Below, piece by piece: positions 30,643-38,495 of a stretch of DNA of 64,000 nucleotides; position 1 is the stretch's first letter, and every line of letters starts with the position of its first letter. This DNA is from Janthinobacterium sp. 344 (GTDB taxonomy: Bacteria > Pseudomonadota > Gammaproteobacteria > Burkholderiales > Burkholderiaceae_D). Location of the stretch: contig NZ_FOKL01000007.1 of NCBI RefSeq assembly GCF_900112025.1, positions 354,196 through 418,195 of the forward strand, written 5' to 3'. Position numbers and translations under genes: made by a program. Below the pieces are notes generated by a model, which saw only the letters and a list, made by a program, of their open reading frames with translations, searched no databases and was not told the origin of the DNA.

Positions 30643-31797
30643 ATGATTTTGCATGAAATGATTTCTTACGAAACCCTGCGCCTGATCTGGTGGCTGCTGA
30701 TCGGCGTGCTGCTGATCGGCTTTGCCATCACCGACGGCTTCGACCTGGGCACGGGCATCCTGCTGCCGTTCGCCGGCAAGACGGACCTCGAGCGCCGTGT
30801 CATCATCAACAGCATCGGTCCCGTGTGGGAAGGCAACCAGGTGTGGCTGATCCTCGGCGGCGGCGCCATCTTTGCCGCCTGGCCGCAGCTGTACGCCGTC
30901 TCGTTCTCGGGCTTTTACCTGGCCATGTTCGTCATCCTGGTGGCCCTGATCCTCCGTCCCGTGGCATTCAAGTTCCGCAGCAAGCGCGAAGATCCCCGCT
31001 GGCGCGCCCGCTGGGATGCGGCCCTGTTCGTGGGCGGCTTCGTGCCGGCGCTGATCTGCGGCGTGGCGATTGGCAACGTGCTGCAGGGCGTGCCGTTCCG
31101 TTTCTCGCCAGACATGCACATCTTCTACGACGGCAGCTTCTTCGCGCTGCTCAACCCGTTCGCCCTGCTGTGCGGCCTGGTCTCGGTGGCCATGCTGGTG
31201 ATGCATGGCGCCACCTGGCTGCAAGTGAAAACCGACGGTGCCGTGGCCGAGCGTTCGCGCAACTACGGCAGCGTGGCGGCCATCGCCACCGTGGTGCTGT
31301 ACGCGCTGGCCGGCGTGGCCCTGTGGCTGTGGGTCGATGGCTACCGCTTCACCAGCACGGTGATGGTCGATGGTCCGTCGAACCCGATGCTGAAAACGGC
31401 GGAAGTGCACGTGGGCGCCTGGTTCCTCAATTTTGCCGCGCATCCATGGACGTGGATCGCGCCAGCGCTGGGCTTGCTGAGCCCCTTGCTGGCCTTCGCC
31501 TTCCTGCGCGCGCGCCGCGAAGTGCCCGCCTTGCTGGCCAGCGCGGCGGCCATCGCCGGCATCATCCTCAGCGTGGGCGCGGCCATGTTCCCGTTCATCC
31601 TGCCATCGTCGATCGACCCGCGCGCCAGCCTGACGGTGTGGGATTCCTCGTCCAGCCACCTGACCCTGTTCATCATGCTGGTGGTCACGGCCGTCTTCAT
31701 CCCCCTCATCGTGGCCTACACGACCTGGGTGTACAAGGTGCTGTGGGGTAAGGTCGATGCAAAAGCAATCAAGGACGACAGCGGTCACGCTTACTAA
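30643..31797 (+). CDS. cydB: Cytochrome bd ubiquinol oxidase subunit II
   Basis: CydB (384 residues) is the second membrane subunit of the bd oxidase. The N-terminal WWLLIGVLLIGFAITDGFDLGTGILLPF with the conserved Asp residues is diagnostic, as are GPVWEGNQVWLILGGGAIFAAWP and, near the end, MFPFILPSSIDPRASLTVWDSSSS. About eight to nine membrane helices are seen. It follows cydA by 13 bases with GGAGG before the ATG. Confidence 0.96.
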   Translation: MILHEMISYETLRLIWWLLIGVLLIGFAITDGFDLGTGILLPFAGKTDLERRVIINSIGPVWEGNQVWLILGGGAIFAAWPQLYAVSFSGFYLAMFVILVALILRPVAFKFRSKREDPRWRARWDAALFVGGFVPALICGVAIGNVLQGVPFRFSPDMHIFYDGSFFALLNPFALLCGLVSVAMLVMHGATWLQVKTDGAVAERSRNYGSVAAIATVVLYALAGVALWLWVDGYRFTSTVMVDGPSNPMLKTAEVHVGAWFLNFAAHPWTWIAPALGLLSPLLAFAFLRARREVPALLASAAAIAGIILSVGAAMFPFILPSSIDPRASLTVWDSSSSHLTLFIMLVVTAVFIPLIVAYTTWVYKVLWGKVDAKAIKDDSGHAY

Positions 31798-31817
31798 GTT
31801 TAAGAAAGGAAATCATT

Positions 31818-31934
31818 ATGTGGTATTTCGCCTGGATACTGGGTCTGCCGCTGGCGGCGACCTTCGCCGTGCTCAACGCGATGTGGTACGAAATCGCCGA
31901 TGGCGATACGACGCCCGAGCAGTACCGCGACTAG
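31818..31934 (+). CDS. cydX: Cytochrome bd small subunit CydX (YbgT)
   Basis: A 38-residue single-helix membrane protein (MWYFAWILGLPLAATFAVLN, then AMWYEIADGDTTPEQYRD). The start MWYFAWILG and the following N-A-M-W-Y-E are hallmarks of CydX, which stabilises the haems of CydAB. AAGGAAA lies before the ATG. It ends the cydDCABX operon; a terminator follows. Confidence 0.92.
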   Translation: MWYFAWILGLPLAATFAVLNAMWYEIADGDTTPEQYRD

Positions 31935-31961
31935 TCACGCCAGTCGCGTGACGGATGGACC

Positions 31962-31997
31962 AGCCCCGCCCGCTGCGCATGCACGGGCGGGGCTTTT
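31962..31997 (+). terminator. Terminator of the cyd operon
   Basis: AGCCCCGCCCG (31962-31972) and CGGGCGGGGCT (31984-31994) form a perfect 11-bp stem followed by TTTT (the stem's last T included), 28 bases after cydX. Confidence 0.9.
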
Positions 31998-32004
31998 GCT
32001 TTCA

Positions 32005-32229
32005 TCAAAGCAAAATGAATTCACCACGGATGCGCAGCTTCATGCCGCGCGGCGCGTCGGCGCCGGCCGCCACGGCCCAGGCGGTAATCCAGCGCGCACA
32101 GCGTTCGCGCGCCGCCGCATCGGCCAGCGCCTCGTTCAGCCGGCGCAGGCGCGCATCGGCACGGTCGATGCGCTGGGCCAGGTACAGGCGCTGATCCATG
32201 GGATCCGTCTTTTTGCTGTAATGCTGCAT
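32005..32229 (-). CDS. Small unknown protein (74 residues)
   Basis: The product is helix-prone and charged (MDQRLYLAQRIDRADARLRRLNEALADAAARERCARWITAWAVAAG). The internal ATG at 32199 (MDQRLY) is an alternative start. An AAAGGAAAA-like site lies upstream of the ATG at 32229. No domain is recognised. The gene now sits 92 bases from the IS left end, which may have separated it from upstream regulatory sequence. Confidence 0.6.
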   Translation of the reverse strand: MQHYSKKTDPMDQRLYLAQRIDRADARLRRLNEALADAAARERCARWITAWAVAAGADAPRGMKLRIRGEFILL

Positions 32230-32321
32230 GGCTTTTCCTTTCCGCGTGGCAACTAATCAGGTGATGGCATAGCCATCTACGCACGGGAGCGCCATTTGGA
32301 TGCGGTGCAGGCATAAAAAAA

Positions 32322-33381
32322 GGCTCTGTCACTGTTAAATAGGGAAAAAGCCGGAATCTTCCTGTGGCTGGGTGGTCTGACTCTACATACGCATCTACAG
32401 GGAGCTGATCATGCAGCCAGCAGAATGGACGAGCTTGATGGCGCAATTCCCCCACTTGAGCCAGCGCCAGCGCCAGGCATGTATCGCCGTGTTGCGCGGC
32501 AACGCGCAGCAGGACGCAAGCATCGCCTTGATCGAGGATGTGGCGCGGCAGCGCTTGCACTGTCCGGCCTGTCATTCGGCACACTTGCACCGGCATGGCC
32601 ACGCGCACGGCCTGCAGCGCTACCGCTGCGTACCCTGCGGCCGCACCTTCAATGCCCTGACGGGCACGCCGCTGGCGCATTTGCGCCACAAAGCCATGTG
32701 GCTGGACTATGCCGATTGCCTGCTGGATTCCTGCTCGGTGCGCAAGGCGGCCAGCCAGCTGGGCGTGCACCGCAACACGACATTTCGCTGGCGCCACCGC
32801 TTTCTCAGCCTGGCCACAACGGACCGGCCGCGTTGCCTGCATGGCATTGCCGAGGCCGATGAACTGTATGTGCTGGCGTCGCAGAAGGGCGCACGCCACC
32901 TGACGCGTCCCGCGCGCCGCCGGGGCGGCCACGCGCGCCTGCGCGGCATTTGCAATGAGCACGAGTGCATCCTGGTGGCGCGCGACCGCACCGGGCAGAC
33001 GCTCGCGTTCGTCACGGGCCGAGGGCAATTGACGAAAGCGCAGCTGCACCGTTGTTTGCGGCCCGTGATGGATCAGGATGTGTTGCTGGTGACGCATGGC
33101 CATGCCGCCTATCCGCCCTTTGCCAAGGAGGCGGGCATCAGCCACCAGGCCGTCAACGTGCGCGCCGGCATCCGCGTGCGCGGCGCTGTCCACGTCCAGC
33201 ATGTGAATGCCTATCACAGCCGCCTGCGCGGCTGGCTGCAGCGCTTTCATGGTGTCGCCAGCCGCTATCTGCCGCACTACCTGGGGTGGCGCTGGATACT
33301 CGATGCGCGGCGCATCCGCTCGCCCGAAGCATTACTGAAAGCAACGCTGGGAGAATTCCCACACCTGACGGTGACATAGCC
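32322..33381 (+). mobile_element. IS1595-family insertion sequence, complete with target duplication
   Basis: A 1060-bp element bounded by imperfect inverted repeats: left end GGCTCTGTCACTGTTA (from 32322), right end read inward GGCTATGTCACCGTCA (to 33381), 13 of 16 identical. Both ends are flanked by the identical 8-bp sequence TAAAAAAA (32314-32321 and 33382-33389), matching the 8-bp AT-rich duplications of the IS1595 family. The element carries one transposase gene and appears intact. The insertion is in the T tract of a structured element. A related element begins at 63763. Confidence 0.88.
32411..33379 (+). CDS. IS1595-family transposase
   Basis: A 322-residue transposase. An N-terminal zinc ribbon (CPACHSAHLHRHGHAHGLQRYRCVPCGRTFNALTGTPL, about 50-88) and an HTH region (SVRKAASQLGVHRNTTFRWRHRFL) are followed by the ISXO2-like catalytic domain, with acidic residues in EADE and the late H-V-N-x-YHSRLRGWLQRFHGVASRYLPHYLGW. 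The frame is intact, so the element could still be active. It ends just before the right inverted repeat and overlaps its edge. Confidence 0.9.
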   Translation: MQPAEWTSLMAQFPHLSQRQRQACIAVLRGNAQQDASIALIEDVARQRLHCPACHSAHLHRHGHAHGLQRYRCVPCGRTFNALTGTPLAHLRHKAMWLDYADCLLDSCSVRKAASQLGVHRNTTFRWRHRFLSLATTDRPRCLHGIAEADELYVLASQKGARHLTRPARRRGGHARLRGICNEHECILVARDRTGQTLAFVTGRGQLTKAQLHRCLRPVMDQDVLLVTHGHAAYPPFAKEAGISHQAVNVRAGIRVRGAVHVQHVNAYHSRLRGWLQRFHGVASRYLPHYLGWRWILDARRIRSPEALLKATLGEFPHLTVT

Positions 33382-33382
33382 T

Positions 33383-33491
33383 AAAAAAACCACCGTGGCG
33401 GTGGCTGGGAGGAGCTTGTGGCCTTTGCCAAGCCGGATCGGCGGGGCAAAGGCCACGCTAATCCGACAATATTGTTGGCTGCCACGGTGGT
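33383..33491 (-). ncRNA. Structured three-way-junction element ending in a T tract
   Basis: Three stems: P1 ACCACCGTGGC (33389-33399) with GCCACGGTGGT (33481-33491), 11 bp; P2 GTGGCCTTTGCC (33418-33429) with GGCAAAGGCCAC (33445-33456), 12 bp, plus an inner GCCG/CGGC; P3 CCGACAATATTGTTGG (33463-33478). Read on the minus strand the element ends in TTTTTTT. Just before that run, CCACCG-CCA-CGGTGG forms a compact terminator hairpin that competes with P1. So this is either a complex terminator for the gene ending at 33511, a small RNA, or an attenuator-like switch. No known family is recognised. Confidence 0.45.
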
Positions 33492-33510
33492 GGCGTGCAG
33501 GCGGGCTTGT

Positions 33511-33690
33511 TCAGGCAGGCGCCTTGCCCGCCGGCCTGGGCGTGGCAATGGCGATCGGGTCGCTGGCCGGAAAGCTTTCCTTCAGCGCTTCATCGAGGGC
33601 TTCCTCGGCATGGCTTTCGCTGGCCGGCGTGGGCGAATCGCGCTCCGGTGGCGGGGCGGGTGCGGTGGCGGCGTTGGTGCTGGAATGCAT
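33511..33690 (-). CDS. Small conserved acidic protein with SFPASDP motif
   Basis: A 59-residue hydrophilic protein. The second half, EEALDEALKESFPASDPIAI, carries the short SFPASDP motif seen in many small proteins of unknown function in Burkholderiales. The N-terminal half is Ala/Pro/Thr-rich and probably disordered. The start at 33690 (MHSSTNAATA) follows GAGGGG; the frame extends upstream to 33744 but without a better site. The structured element begins 20 bases after its stop. Confidence 0.7.
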   Translation of the reverse strand: MHSSTNAATAPAPPPERDSPTPASESHAEEALDEALKESFPASDPIAIATPRPAGKAPA

Positions 33691-33865
33691 GATGATCCCC
33701 TCGCAATAAGTAGGTCGGCAACGCCATGCTGCCGGGATGGCCATGACGCGACGGCTGCTTCCAGCCTAGCACATCGCGCGAAAACAGCGCGCCCGCCGCG
33801 CCCGCAACGGCGCTGGCAGGGCGGCGTCTGCTACACTGCGCTCCACTTTGACCGACGGAACCGCC

Positions 33866-34588
33866 ATGACTTCTCTCCCTTTGCCCTACCGCGCTACCGC
33901 CAACGAAGCATGTGCCTGGCTGGCGGAACAGACGGGCACGCCGTGGACCCTGGCGCGCCTGCTGGAGCAGGGCGGCTTGCCCTATGTCTGGCTCGACTAC
34001 AGCGAAGCGTGGGCCGAGCTGTTCCACGACGGGGTGACGCGCTATGCGGCGCCCGTCGTGTTCATCGGCGACAAGCAGCACCTGGCCTCGGGCGCAGAGG
34101 ATGTGTGGCTGCGCTTCACGCGCGACTCGGGCAATCTGGCCATCGAACTCAAGGGGGATGGCTTGCGCGCGCCGCTGGATGGCTTGCATTTCCAGGAGCG
34201 CGATCTGTTGCGTCTACTCAAGGAACTGCGGCAGCCGCAGCCCGCCGAGTCCGATCTTGAGAAAGCCGCGCCCGTCGTGCTGCCCAGCGCCTTGAAGGGC
34301 CTGGGCCGCGAACAGATCCTGCTCGCCTTTGCCGGCGTGGGCAAGGTCGACCTGGACCAGGGGCTAGCCAGCGGCGTGGGCATCTTTGGCGACGATGGCG
34401 CCCGCGTGCGCAAGAATTCACGGGGCGGCAAGAACAGCCACCTGTGGCATCCCGTCACCCTGGCCTTCGGCCTGCATGACGTGCACCGCGTGCCAATGGC
34501 GCACCTGAAGAAGGCCTTCGCCACGCAGCCGCTGTTGCGCGAGTGGAAGGCGGACTGGCTGGAATCGCTGCGCCTGCTGGGCGAGTGA
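33866..34588 (+). CDS. Unknown protein
   Basis: A 240-residue soluble protein. It begins ATANEACAWLAEQTGTPWTLARLLEQGGLPYVWLDY, which looks like a short helical DNA-binding or regulatory segment, and ends KNSHLWHPVTLAFGLHD...PMAHLKKAFATQPLLREWKADWL. The overall pattern resembles uncharacterised proteins annotated in Burkholderiales as phage-regulator-like. No catalytic motif is visible. The start at 33866 was preferred to 33848. It converges on the DUF1294 gene. Confidence 0.65.
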   Translation: MTSLPLPYRATANEACAWLAEQTGTPWTLARLLEQGGLPYVWLDYSEAWAELFHDGVTRYAAPVVFIGDKQHLASGAEDVWLRFTRDSGNLAIELKGDGLRAPLDGLHFQERDLLRLLKELRQPQPAESDLEKAAPVVLPSALKGLGREQILLAFAGVGKVDLDQGLASGVGIFGDDGARVRKNSRGGKNSHLWHPVTLAFGLHDVHRVPMAHLKKAFATQPLLREWKADWLESLRLLGE

Positions 34589-34601
34589 GGGGCCAGGAAC
34601 A

Positions 34602-34976
34602 TTACAGCTCGATGGGCGCCACTTCGGTGCCGATATCTGGCGCCGCGTAATGCATGCTGAAGTACACGAAGGCGCCGATATTCAGGGCGACCGTGATCCA
34701 GAACACGATGCGGAACGAGCGCTTGCTCGACTTGTGGCGCAGCCATTGCTGGGCCAGCACGGCGCCAGGCCAGCCGCATAACAATCCCAGCAGCAACAAG
34801 GTGCGTTCCGACGTGCGCCAGCGGCCCTGTTTGGCGGCGGACTTGTCGATCGCATAGGCCGCAAAGCAGCTCAGGCTCAGCACGCCATACACGAGGGCGA
34901 CCAGGGCGGGAATGTGGAAAAAGAACGTGGCCAGCAAATACAGAACGATAAAGAACAGGATGGCAAGGTAGGGCAT
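34602..34976 (-). CDS. DUF1294 family membrane protein
   Basis: A 124-residue inner-membrane protein with about four hydrophobic segments (5-25, 26-43, 60-76 and 92-110). The segment YAIDKSAAKQGRWRTSERTLLLLGLLCGWPGAVLAQQWLRHKSSKRSFRIVFW is characteristic of DUF1294 (ygcG/YdfR-like small membrane proteins; in some proteins fused to a cold-shock domain, absent here). The start at 34976 (MPYLAILF) begins the first helix. Function is unknown. Confidence 0.8.
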   Translation of the reverse strand: MPYLAILFFIVLYLLATFFFHIPALVALVYGVLSLSCFAAYAIDKSAAKQGRWRTSERTLLLLGLLCGWPGAVLAQQWLRHKSSKRSFRIVFWITVALNIGAFVYFSMHYAAPDIGTEVAPIEL

Positions 34977-35035
34977 AGGATGGGTTGGCTTGAGGGGAGG
35001 GCGAGAGTATCCCACAAGGGGCGCGATACCGCAGC

Positions 35036-35602
35036 CTAGAACAGGCAGCCCTGGGCCGTATCGATCTGCCTGGCGCGGCGCCGCGCATGGCCCGTTTTCA
35101 GCGCTTCGCGGTCGCTGGAGAGGGAAATGCCTTCCAGCGCCAGTAACGTTTCCTTGGCATGCAGGCCACCCGCAAAGCCCGTCAACTCGCCCGTGGCGCC
35201 GATGACCCGGTGGCAGGGCGCGATGATGGAAATGGGGTTCTTGCCGTTGGCGGCGCCGACGGCGCGCACGGCGGCGGGGCGGCCGATCTGGCGCGCGATC
35301 TCGCCATAGCTGCGCGTCTGGCCGTAGGGGATGGTCAGCAGCGCGCGCCAGACTTCCTGCTGGAATGGCGTGCCGGAAAAATCGAGCGGCACGTCAAAAC
35401 TTTGCAAGGTGCCGGCGAAATAGGCGCGCAGCTGGCGCGCCGTTTCCTGCAGCACGGCGCAGCTGTCATCGACGCGCATCTGGCCCAGGCGCACGCGGTT
35501 GGGCTTGTCGTTTTCCCACAAAATGGCGGCCAGGGCCGCGCCGCGCGCCACCAGGGTTAGCTCGCCGACGGGCGAGGGCACCACACTATATACGTATTCC
35601 AT
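35036..35602 (-). CDS. ogt: Methylated-DNA--protein-cysteine methyltransferase
   Basis: A 188-residue suicide repair enzyme that transfers alkyl groups from O6-alkylguanine to its own cysteine. The active site IAPCHRVIG (Cys130), the HTH GEIARQIGRPAAVRAVGAANGKNP with the arginine finger, and GFAGGLHAKETLLALEG are all present. The N-terminal domain is short and lacks the AraC-like Ada part, so it is Ogt/MGMT-like. The start at 35602 (MEYVYSVVPSPVGELTL) is the family start. A 25-residue basic tail follows the core. Confidence 0.92.
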   Translation of the reverse strand: MEYVYSVVPSPVGELTLVARGAALAAILWENDKPNRVRLGQMRVDDSCAVLQETARQLRAYFAGTLQSFDVPLDFSGTPFQQEVWRALLTIPYGQTRSYGEIARQIGRPAAVRAVGAANGKNPISIIAPCHRVIGATGELTGFAGGLHAKETLLALEGISLSSDREALKTGHARRRARQIDTAQGCLF

Positions 35603-35712
35603 TGCCGTTCCTTGTGCACGCCGTGGACGATGAGATGGGCGCCAGTGTAGCAGGATGCCGGCATGTCGCCTATCGCGTGTAGGATAGCGTGTTTCGGCAT
35701 GGAGAGCTGGCT

Positions 35713-36474
35713 GTGACAACAACAATCCCCACCTACGACGCCATCCGCGCGATTGCCGTGCGGCTGGTACAGGAACATTATCCCTCGGCTGTCGTGGCCA
35801 TCATCGGTGGCTCGTTCGCCAGCGGCCGGCAGACGGCCAGTTCCGATATCGACTTGCTGCTGCTGTTCGACCACGTCGACTGCGCCTGGCGCGACACCCT
35901 CGTGGCCGAAGGGCGCACGGTGGAGCTGTTCGCGCACGACCTGGCCACGTTCACGTATTTTTGCGCTGACATCGATGCGCCCGACGGCAAGGTGCCGCTG
36001 GTGCGCATGGTGGTCGAAGGAGAAAACATCCTCGCGGCCGGCGAACCGTCTGCACGGCTGCATGCGCTGGCGCACGCCATCGACGCCGCCGGCCCGCCCG
36101 TGCTCGACGTGGAGAATTTGCAGCGGCGCCGCTACGCCATCACCACCGCGCTGGAAGACCTGGTCGACAGCACGCAGCCGGGCGAGGCGCTGGCCGTCGC
36201 CTGCCAGCTATATGAATGGCTGGCCGACCTGCATTTGCGCGCAGCGGGGCAGTGGAGCGGCAGCGGCAAGCACCTGTTCCGCCGCCTGCAGGCGTGGGAC
36301 GCCGCCATCGCCACCCAGCTTGACGGTGCGTTGCGCCTGGTGGCCAGCGACTTGCCGGCCGGCCAGCAGGCGTTCGAGCAAGTGAGCGCCGCCGTGCTGG
36401 CGCCCGTGGGCGGTCCCTTGCTCGCAGGCTTCACCTTGCCGGCGCCCGCGCACTGGCGCAGCGAACGGGAGTGA
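35713..36474 (+). CDS. Nucleotidyltransferase-domain protein
   Basis: A 253-residue protein with a polymerase-beta-like nucleotidyltransferase fold: GGSFASGRQTASSDIDLLLL (about 30-50) contains the GSxxxGxxxxxSDID motif with the metal-binding aspartates. The rest is helical and may bind a substrate nucleotide or small molecule. It resembles stand-alone MNT-type or aminoglycoside-type enzymes, but the substrate cannot be named. A GTG start at 35713 preceded by GGAGAG is likely; an ATG at 35689 would add eight residues. It is not paired with a HEPN gene. Confidence 0.7.
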   Translation: MTTTIPTYDAIRAIAVRLVQEHYPSAVVAIIGGSFASGRQTASSDIDLLLLFDHVDCAWRDTLVAEGRTVELFAHDLATFTYFCADIDAPDGKVPLVRMVVEGENILAAGEPSARLHALAHAIDAAGPPVLDVENLQRRRYAITTALEDLVDSTQPGEALAVACQLYEWLADLHLRAAGQWSGSGKHLFRRLQAWDAAIATQLDGALRLVASDLPAGQQAFEQVSAAVLAPVGGPLLAGFTLPAPAHWRSERE

Positions 36475-36477
36475 ATC

Positions 36478-38313
36478 TTACTGCTGTGGCCAGCGCTGTG
36501 GCTGCCTGCTCTTGATGAAGTCAGCGACTTTCTTGACGTTGGCGTAGCCGTCAACGCCTTCCCACGTCGTATACATGAAGCCAATAACGCTGTTAACGCC
36601 ATTGGCTTGCGCTGCCGTCAACGCATCGAGCCATGATGTGATGCTATCGAGTTCCGTGCTTTTGTCATCATAGTAGCCAGCAATCATTTGCTGGTGGCCC
36701 AAGGCATGGAAAAATTCCAGCGACGCTTTTTTCAGTGCCAGCATTTTCGTATATTCTGTATTCGAGCCTCCTGTCCAGTTGACCACGACGGTGCTGGGTT
36801 TTAATCCTTTCCACGACTCGGTCAAATCCCCGTTGACTACCCAATAGTTCGGGACGGCATTCATTTTTCTGTCAAACATGTCATTCCAGACGTACAGCTC
36901 GACGTTGGGGTAGGCATCTTGCAGTACTTGCTGATGCCGTGCGACCGTATTGGCCAGATACCTTCCGGCTGTGATATTGCCGCAAGCGGGGTCCCAGTTC
37001 ATGACCCGGTTCTCATCGTAATAAAGAAAGAACTTTTGTGGCGCCGACAAGAGCGCGTAAGTCTTGTCGAAGTATTTTTTTTGAATATCAAAGAATTTCT
37101 CGTGGCAGGCGCTGGCCGGCGTCGACCACCGCGAAGTCATGTTTTCACCTGATTGATAGGAGGAAACCCGCAGAACCTGGCCTTCGCGTATCATACTGGT
37201 GGCAGGAATCGTCAACGATTCCACGCCGACGATGTAATCGGCCGGCATCCGCTGATCGTCCTGCCATTCTGCGTAGCTGATGCTGCCGTCGGCCGATTTT
37301 ACCGATATCGGCAGCGTTTGCGGCTTGCGCCGGATGGTATGCGCAAGGCCGATTTCCCTGAGTTCCACGTCATCCAGCCAGGCAGTGCCTTCGGGATTTT
37401 TGCCATTGCCTTCGCTCATGAAATACAGGTTTAACGTTGAATTATTTCCTGTATTGAAATCAAGATTGTATTGTTTCCATTCTTGCGTTGTTTCCAGAAC
37501 ATTCGGCTTGCTATTCCAGGTCCCGCCAGTGGTGCCCCATCCCAGGCGCGCATTCACATTCAGGTACATGGGCGTCGCCCCTTCGCCATAAATGCGGATG
37601 CCAAGTGGCGCATCGTAATCTTTTGATGCCATCCAGAACGACAGGCGATATGCCGCATGCGGCCGCAGATTCGACAATGTGCGCCGCAGGCGCGCGTTCC
37701 CGGTGCTACTTTTCTGCTTGAATTTGATGGAGCTATGGCCAGAATGCTTGTTTTCCGTGTCGTAAGCGAGGCCGCCCTGCTTTTCCTCGATCAGTTGCCA
37801 TGCCGTATCCTGGTTTTCAAAGCTGCTGTCGCTGATCAAGGCCTGTCCCGTTGGCACGGCGACCCCATCCTGCACGATGAAGAGGGTGTCGTTGACAGGC
37901 AATGCCTCGATCAGCTCGGGAGCGAGGGTGACAGGCATTTCCAGTCCACCGCCCACCGGTATCAGTTCAATGCCGTTTTCTTTGGCGACTCGCACGATTT
38001 CGGCATAGTTCGGATAATAATCAGGGGGAAGGGCTGTTTCGCTCAGCATGCTGGCGAACGACCCGTTGGCACCAGGATTGAAGGCAATGCCATTGTAGCC
38101 TTCTGCCTTGGCGACGTGGATCAGCTCGATCAGCTTCTTGTAACGGGCATCCGCGGAAGCTGGCGCCGTCGTGATATTGCCGCCAAAATAAATCCAGCGT
38201 TTTTCAAAGCAGTTCGTGCAAGCTGGCGTTGCCGCGTTTGCGGAAACCAGGGGCAGCACGCTGGCGCAAAACAGCGCGAGTGCCGTCCACAGCGTCGTCC
38301 TTTTCATGTTCAT
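36478..38313 (-). CDS. Secreted glycosidase-like protein with a carbohydrate-binding module
   Basis: A 611-residue exported protein (signal peptide to about residue 27, ending SANAA). The N-terminal segment resembles the start of a TIM barrel (KLIELIHVAKAEGYNGIAF, then NYAEIVRVAKENGIELIPVGG). It is interrupted at about 160-320 by a jelly-roll carbohydrate-binding domain (SFENQDTAWQL...YRLSFWMAS...AWLDDVELRE), and a second barrel part follows with FFLYYDEN (Asp433-Glu434) and LYVWNDMFD. An Asp-Glu pair and a WxDMF-like segment are seen in GH20-type hexosaminidases of the HEXD group, so that activity is possible. GC is visibly lower than in its neighbours and codon use differs, suggesting transfer. 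An alternative ATG is at 38307. Confidence 0.6.
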   Translation of the reverse strand: MNMKRTTLWTALALFCASVLPLVSANAATPACTNCFEKRWIYFGGNITTAPASADARYKKLIELIHVAKAEGYNGIAFNPGANGSFASMLSETALPPDYYPNYAEIVRVAKENGIELIPVGGGLEMPVTLAPELIEALPVNDTLFIVQDGVAVPTGQALISDSSFENQDTAWQLIEEKQGGLAYDTENKHSGHSSIKFKQKSSTGNARLRRTLSNLRPHAAYRLSFWMASKDYDAPLGIRIYGEGATPMYLNVNARLGWGTTGGTWNSKPNVLETTQEWKQYNLDFNTGNNSTLNLYFMSEGNGKNPEGTAWLDDVELREIGLAHTIRRKPQTLPISVKSADGSISYAEWQDDQRMPADYIVGVESLTIPATSMIREGQVLRVSSYQSGENMTSRWSTPASACHEKFFDIQKKYFDKTYALLSAPQKFFLYYDENRVMNWDPACGNITAGRYLANTVARHQQVLQDAYPNVELYVWNDMFDRKMNAVPNYWVVNGDLTESWKGLKPSTVVVNWTGGSNTEYTKMLALKKASLEFFHALGHQQMIAGYYDDKSTELDSITSWLDALTAAQANGVNSVIGFMYTTWEGVDGYANVKKVADFIKSRQPQRWPQQ

Positions 38314-38332
38314 CGGGTATCCCTGTTTTAAA

Positions 38333-38351
38333 TTTTTGATAATATCAAAAA
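38333..38351. promoter_or_regulatory. Perfect palindrome upstream of the glycosidase-like gene
   Basis: TTTTTGATA, a central A, TATCAAAAA: a perfect 19-bp palindrome, 20 bases before the gene's ATG and in the only AT-rich stretch there. Its position and length suggest a repressor operator over the promoter. The binding protein is unknown. Confidence 0.5.
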
Positions 38352-38444
38352 AACATTAATGCAGGGACATCTTCATCGATGATTGTTGCCGATGTCCATT
38401 CCATTTCGATGAACGCGCTATCGCGCAGCTCATTACCACTGAAG

Positions 38445-38474
38445 GCACGGCGGATATGGCCTCGTCCGCCGTGC
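38445..38474 (-). other. Hairpin after the TonB-dependent receptor
   Basis: GCACGGCGGA and TCCGCCGTGC pair perfectly over 10 bases with a 10-base loop, 22 bases after the receptor's stop on the minus strand. No T tract follows. It may aid termination or mRNA stability. Confidence 0.5.
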
Positions 38475-38495
38475 TGGCACTTGTGATGAGATTAT

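Noticed and set aside
33389..33491. An integron attC site
   Set aside because: The inverted repeats are perfect rather than imperfect, the GTTAGGC-type core sites are missing, and there is no integrase or cassette array.
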